DNA from: Streptomyces sp. CB01881
GTDB lineage: Bacteria > Actinomycetota > Actinomycetes > Streptomycetales > Streptomycetaceae
Direction of reading: 5' to 3'
Length of the DNA: 64,000 bases
Assembly: GCF_002953255.1 (NCBI RefSeq)
Contig: NZ_CP026498.1
Location: 7,243,629-7,307,628 of the forward strand
Below the pieces are notes generated by a model. The model was not told the origin of the DNA and made no database searches. It was given only the letters and a program-made list of their open reading frames with translations. A program made the position numbers and the translations under genes. Numbering within the stretch: the stretch's first letter is position 1; every line of letters starts with the position of its first letter. Positions 59,987-64,000 of this stretch are shown in pieces.

Positions 59987-62338
59987 TCAGTTGTCGACCG
60001 GGCGGACCCGGATCCAGGTCTCCAGGTAGTTCGAGGACTCGTTCTCGACCTCGATGCTGGTACCGGTCTTCGGGACCTTGACGCTGCTGTACTTGTTGTC
60101 CTCGGACCAGTACGACTTCAGGTCGCTGAACTCGTCGACGCCCTTGGCGCGCGGGACGACGGTCTCGACGCCGGCCTTGTGCAGGGTCAGCGCGTCGGTC
60201 TTGCGCGAGCCGAAGGGCGAGTCGTAGCCCTGGATGCGCGGGCGCATCAGGGTGCCGTCGGCCCACTTGATCGGGGTCGGGTGCGAGTCGATCGGGAGGA
60301 TCAGACCCTCGCCCGGGTGGTTGGTGACGTTGTTGTCGCTCTGCGACTCGTCCCAGTACCAGATCAGCAGGCCGGCCTGGTACGGGTAGTGCTCCACCCA
60401 GTTCGGCTTGGCGGCACCGAAGCCGAAGTTGTACGGGCCGGTCTTGAGGGTCCGGTCGTACGAGATGTACTGGCGGTTCTCGGCGATGTAGTAGTTCGCG
60501 TACTCGTTCGAGAACTTGCCGGCGATGCGGGAGAAGCCCTTGGCGGCCCAGCCGTTGTCACCGTTCTCGGCACCGTCGGTGAAGACGGTGGCGCCGTCGG
60601 CGGTGACGCTGATCTCGTCCAGGGCCAGGCCCTTGAGGTGCAGACCGCCGTCGGTGGTGTTGTGGAAGCGGACCTTGACGGCCTTGCCGGCGTAGGCGTC
60701 CAGCGGGAAGACCAGGTCGCCCCACTTGTTGCCCGAGTTGCCGCTCAGCGACGCCTTGTCGGCGGCGTTGTGCGGGAGGGCGGTGCCGTTGAAGGTGCCC
60801 TCCAGGGCCTTCCAGGTGGCGCCACCGTCGGTGGAGACCTCGCCGTAGGCGTAGTCGAAGTCCTGCTCCAGGTCGTACCAGGCCTTCGCCGAGAGCGAGG
60901 CCTTGGTCTTGCCGGTCAGGTCGACGTCGCGGGTCAGCGTGACGTCGAGGTTGTCGGCGCTGCCGCTCCACCACTCGTTGGCACCCGCGAACGGGGTGTT
61001 GATCTCGGTGGTGACGACCTTCTTGGGCAGGTCGACGACGAGCGCCTGCGGCAGCTTGGAGTTGTACTCCACCGGGCCGATGTGGTGCGTCGACTCGGTG
61101 CCGGCCTTGGCCTTGTCGAACTTCAGCCAGCCGAGCTTGAGCTTGCTCCAGACGTCGAGGTCGTTCGGCATGTCGCCGATCGAGTTCTTGCCCTCGCCCA
61201 GCCAGGAGCCGGAGGACATCAGCGACCAGAAGCCGACCGAGTTGTCGATCCCGCTGCCCGAGGTGTCGTACAGGTCCGGCAGGCCGAGGTCGTGACCGTA
61301 CTCGTGGGCGAAGACACCGAGGCCGCCGTTCTCGGGCTGCATGGTGTAGTCGCCGATCCAGATGCCGGTGTCGCCGACCGGGGTGCCGCCGAGCAGGTTG
61401 TTCGCCGGGCCGGTCGAGCCGCGCTGGGTGCCGTAGACGTACGAGCGGTGGGCCCAGAGCGCGTCGGTGCCCTGCTTGCCGCCGCCCGCCGACTGGTCCT
61501 CACCGGCGTGCACGATCTGGAAGTGGTCGATGTAACCGTCCGGCTCGTTGAAGTTGCCGTTGTGGTTGTAGTCGTACCGGTCCCACTGGTCGTACTGCGA
61601 GATGGTGGCCTTGATCTGAGCGTCCGTCTGGCCCTTGGCCTTCTGGTCGGCGACCCAGGCGTTGATGCCGTCGCGGATCAGGTCCTGCGCGTTGTTGCAG
61701 ACGTGCTGGCCGCAGTAGTCCGAGCCGTAACGGGCCTCGTTCCACGGCACCTTGACCCAGTCGGTGACCTGGCCGTCGACGGTGTAGCGGCCCGAGGACT
61801 GCTTCTCGTAGAACGTCTTCAGCGAGTCCTGGGTCTTGCTGAAGTACATGTCCTGGTAGTGCTGCTGGTTGTAGTCAGCCTGCCAGAGCGTCGAGTTGTT
61901 GGTCGCCGCGTCGGGCTTCTCGATCTGGTTGTGCACCGGACCAGGGGTGCCACCGAACTTGGTCTTGCCGTCCGGCGTCTTCGTGGTGTTGTCCACCTGG
62001 TCACTGAAGTCGACCAGGATGGTGAAGATCTTGTCCGTGCGCTCACGGGCCAGCTCGACGTACTTGTCCTTGCCGAGCTTGATGCTGCTGCCGCCGCCGT
62101 GCTGCTCGATCTTGGCGGTGCCGGCGAGGAGCTGCTCGGTGGCGGCCTTCTGCTCGGCCTCGACCTTCTCGGTGAGCGGGCCCGGCAGGTTGTGTTCAGT
62201 GCTGACCTGAACGGCGTCGGCCGGGTCCTGCGGCACCGGGGCGGAACCGGCGGCGTAGGCCGTGCCCGGGAGCAGCCCCGCGCCGAGCGCGGCTATGACC
62301 GCGGCGGCCGAAACGCCCGCAGCGGCTTTCCTGGTCAT
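59987..62338 (-). CDS. Secreted immune-inhibitor-A-type M6 metalloprotease
   Basis: The 783-residue protein has a signal peptide (MTRKAAAGVSAAAVIAALGA, then LLPGTAYA), a propeptide-like region, and an M6 catalytic domain with GVFAHEYGHDLGLPDLYD (HExxH plus the third ligand Asp) near residue 350. Downstream are a MAM/jelly-roll-like region (WYDLEQDFDYAYGEVSTDGG) and a C-terminal domain ending IRVRPVDN. It is an extracellular protease for protein nutrients or for processing other secreted proteins. ATG 62338 is used; TTG 62344 fits the GGAGG site (11 bases) slightly better and would add two residues. Confidence 0.9.
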   Translation of the reverse strand: MTRKAAAGVSAAAVIAALGAGLLPGTAYAAGSAPVPQDPADAVQVSTEHNLPGPLTEKVEAEQKAATEQLLAGTAKIEQHGGGSSIKLGKDKYVELARERTDKIFTILVDFSDQVDNTTKTPDGKTKFGGTPGPVHNQIEKPDAATNNSTLWQADYNQQHYQDMYFSKTQDSLKTFYEKQSSGRYTVDGQVTDWVKVPWNEARYGSDYCGQHVCNNAQDLIRDGINAWVADQKAKGQTDAQIKATISQYDQWDRYDYNHNGNFNEPDGYIDHFQIVHAGEDQSAGGGKQGTDALWAHRSYVYGTQRGSTGPANNLLGGTPVGDTGIWIGDYTMQPENGGLGVFAHEYGHDLGLPDLYDTSGSGIDNSVGFWSLMSSGSWLGEGKNSIGDMPNDLDVWSKLKLGWLKFDKAKAGTESTHHIGPVEYNSKLPQALVVDLPKKVVTTEINTPFAGANEWWSGSADNLDVTLTRDVDLTGKTKASLSAKAWYDLEQDFDYAYGEVSTDGGATWKALEGTFNGTALPHNAADKASLSGNSGNKWGDLVFPLDAYAGKAVKVRFHNTTDGGLHLKGLALDEISVTADGATVFTDGAENGDNGWAAKGFSRIAGKFSNEYANYYIAENRQYISYDRTLKTGPYNFGFGAAKPNWVEHYPYQAGLLIWYWDESQSDNNVTNHPGEGLILPIDSHPTPIKWADGTLMRPRIQGYDSPFGSRKTDALTLHKAGVETVVPRAKGVDEFSDLKSYWSEDNKYSSVKVPKTGTSIEVENESSNYLETWIRVRPVDN

Positions 62339-62626
62339 CTTCAACGTTGTGACGTCCTCCCCAAACCGGTCCGGCTCATGGCCTTCCGGTAAACCAAATG
62401 AAAGACAGGTGGACGACATTTGATCCAAGGGTCGACGGAAAAGATAGACCTTGACCGTGACATGGCCACACCGCTATGCTCCGCGACTCCCTATCAGCTG
62501 ACGATCCGTCAACGTCATTGCCATTAAAGATGACAGTTGATTTGGTCGCACTCGCACCACCCCCTGAGCGCGCCCGCCACCTGCGGCTTCGTGGGGTGGA
62601 TCACAGGTTTTGCCAACGCGCGTAAA
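62339..62626. other. Promoter region of the M6 protease gene
   Basis: Gene-free and relatively A/T-rich. It holds the palindrome TGACG-ATC-CGTCA (62509-62521) and possible -10 elements on the minus strand (GATAGG near 62500, TATCTT near 62441), but no convincing -35. Confidence 0.5.
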
Positions 62627-62668
62627 ACGGTCTGAGCCCCCGGCGCGAACGCCGGGGGCTCAGACCGT
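62627..62668. terminator. Very strong terminator after clpC
   Basis: Perfect 19-base stem (62627-62645 with 62650-62668), tetraloop CGAA, followed by TGTCTGTTATCTG. Confidence 0.93.
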
Positions 62669-62691
62669 TGTCTGTTATCTGTTAAATGTTG

Positions 62692-64000
62692 CTACTTCGT
62701 CAGGTCCGGACCCGGCGAGGCAACGGCGGCCGGAGTGTCCGCGACCGCGGACTTCTCCACACCGGTGAAGGTGAACTTCGCGTCCTTGCCCTCGCCCTCG
62801 ACACCGACGACCACGATGTGGCCGGCCCGCAGCTCGCCGAAGAGGATCTTCTCGGAGAGGTGGTCCTCGATCTCGCGCTGGATGGTGCGGCGCAGCGGAC
62901 GGGCACCCAGGATCGGGTCGTAGCCGCGCTTGGCCAGCAGCTTCTTGGCCTCGACGCTGAGCTCCAGGCCCATGTCGCGGTCCTTGAGGCGGCCGTCCAC
63001 CTTGTCGATCATCAGGTCGACAATCTGGATGATGTCTTCCTCGGACAGCTGGTGGAAGACCACGATGTCGTCGACGCGGTTCAGGAACTCGGGGCGGAAG
63101 TGCTGCTTGAGCTCCTCGCCGACCTTCGCCTTCATCCGCTCGTACCCGGTCTGGGTGTCACCCGTGGCCGCGAAGCCCAGGTTGAAGCCCTTGGAGATGT
63201 CCCGGGTGCCGAGGTTGGTCGTCATGATGATGACGGTGTTCTTGAAGTCGACCACGCGGCCCTGGGAGTCGGTCAGGCGACCGTCCTCCAGGATCTGCAG
63301 CAGCGAGTTGAAGATATCCGGGTGGGCCTTCTCGACCTCGTCGAAGAGGACGACGGAGAACGGCTTGCGGCGCACCTTCTCGGTGAGCTGGCCGCCCTCC
63401 TCGTAGCCCACGTAGCCGGGGGGCGAGCCGAAGAGCCGGGAGACGGTGTGCTTCTCCGAGAACTCCGACATGTCGAGCGAGATCAGCGCGTCCTCGTCGC
63501 CGAAGAGGAACTCGGCGAGCGTCTTGGACAGCTCGGTCTTACCGACACCGGACGGGCCGGCGAAGATGAACGAGCCGCCGGGGCGCTTCGGGTCCTTGAG
63601 GCCCGCACGGGTGCGCCGGATGGCCTGGGAGAGCGCCTTGATGGCGTCCTTCTGGCCGATGACGCGCTTGTGCAGCTCGTCCTCCATGCGCAGCAGCCGG
63701 GAGGACTCCTCCTCGGTGAGCTTGAAGACCGGGATGCCGGTGGCGGTGGCCAGGACCTCGGCGATGAGCTCCTCGTCCACCTCCGCGACGACGTCCATGT
63801 CGCCGGCCTTCCACTCCTTCTCGCGCTTGGCCTTGGCCTGAAGGAGCTGCTTCTCGTCGTCGCGCAGGGACGCGGCCTTCTCGAAGTCCTGCGCGTCGAT
63901 CGCGCTCTCCTTCTCGCGGCGAACGTCGGCGATCTTCTCGTCGAACTCGCGCAGGTCCGGCGGCGCGGTCATCCGGCGGATGCGCATCCGCCGGATGACC
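62692..64000 (-). CDS. clpC: ClpC ATPase, C-terminal part (cut by window edge)
   Basis: About 436 residues of the AAA+ unfoldase of the ClpCP protease are present. From the upstream side: the UVR/middle segment (LREFDEKIADVRREKESAID, DFEKAASLRDDEKQ), then the second AAA+ module with Walker A GPSGVGKTE, Walker B VVLFDEVEKAH, sensor 1 IIMTTNLGTRDI and sensor 2 GARPLRRTIQREIED. The N-terminal repeats and first AAA+ module lie beyond base 64000. ClpC unfolds substrates for ClpP; in streptomycetes the gene is a SigR and Clp-regulator target. Confidence 0.96.
   Translation of the reverse strand, partial: VIRRMRIRRMTAPPDLREFDEKIADVRREKESAIDAQDFEKAASLRDDEKQLLQAKAKREKEWKAGDMDVVAEVDEELIAEVLATATGIPVFKLTEEESSRLLRMEDELHKRVIGQKDAIKALSQAIRRTRAGLKDPKRPGGSFIFAGPSGVGKTELSKTLAEFLFGDEDALISLDMSEFSEKHTVSRLFGSPPGYVGYEEGGQLTEKVRRKPFSVVLFDEVEKAHPDIFNSLLQILEDGRLTDSQGRVVDFKNTVIIMTTNLGTRDISKGFNLGFAATGDTQTGYERMKAKVGEELKQHFRPEFLNRVDDIVVFHQLSEEDIIQIVDLMIDKVDGRLKDRDMGLELSVEAKKLLAKRGYDPILGARPLRRTIQREIEDHLSEKILFGELRAGHIVVVGVEGEGKDAKFTFTGVEKSAVADTPAAVASPGPDLTK

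Overview
The window is high-GC, high-coding-density chromosomal DNA from a Streptomycetaceae-type actinomycete (Streptomyces or Kitasatospora). The evidence is the near-complete G/C at third codon positions, many GTG starts, long GC hairpin terminators without U-tracts, many apparently leaderless genes (TANNNT 6-8 bases before the start), and a gene set including mshA, phoU/phoR/phoP, carD, ispD-ispF, cysS, rlmB, msiK, an EshA-type encapsulin, radA, disA, mutY and clpC. Gene order matches, in two blocks, the Mycobacterium tuberculosis regions around Rv0474-Rv0491 and Rv3579c-Rv3596c. This is therefore mostly conserved core, with accessory genes inserted.

Layout. 0-5 kb is accessory: a partial TetR gene divergent from a GNAT acetyltransferase, an IS5-type insertion sequence whose CTAG target overlaps the stop codon of a macrodomain gene, and an MFS transporter divergent from a LysR regulator. 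5-12.7 kb holds YceI, a MerR/sliding-clamp fusion regulator, a conserved XRE regulator/HbhA-like/DUF2516 trio, a receiver-PP2C phosphatase divergent from a second macrodomain protein, and a methyltransferase. 13-31.8 kb is core: mycothiol glycosyltransferase MshA (with a SigR-type promoter), a YbjN-like protein, an MFS transporter, phosphoglycerate mutase, a chitin LPMO, a Cys-rich peptide, the PhoU and PhoR/PhoP phosphate system, an LpqE-like lipoprotein, CarD (frameshifted here), IspD/IspF for isoprenoid precursors, an FMN/F420 oxidoreductase, CysS, RlmB, a DoxX-like membrane protein and a sugar nucleotidyltransferase.

32-38 kb: msiK, tRNA-Thr(UGU), a degenerate tyrosine recombinase beside that tRNA, another MFS transporter, an alkyltransferase and an ATP-grasp enzyme. 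38.5-41.1 kb is the most striking unit: an EshA-type Family 2B encapsulin with a cyclic-nucleotide-binding domain, followed by a polyprenyl diphosphate synthase, a recognised cargo class for these nanocompartments. 41-48.4 kb holds an SDR protein, two tandem DUF1254/DUF1214 proteins, a GAP-family membrane protein, and a large protein joining sigma-like, zinc anti-sigma-like, transmembrane and BACON-like segments. 48.6-64 kb returns to core: radA, disA (c-di-AMP synthase), a truncated subtilase remnant, mutY, a DHA2 drug exporter with divergent TetR, a secreted M23 peptidase, a threonine-aldolase-like lyase, a secreted M6 metalloprotease, and the C-terminal part of ClpC running off the end.

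Links between genes. Two near-identical DasR-type operators lie 15.6 kb apart, upstream of the chitin LPMO and of msiK, suggesting shared control by amino-sugar status. Two SigR-type promoters (mshA and the FMN/F420 oxidoreductase) suggest thiol-stress control. No CRISPR array, rRNA or replication origin was seen.
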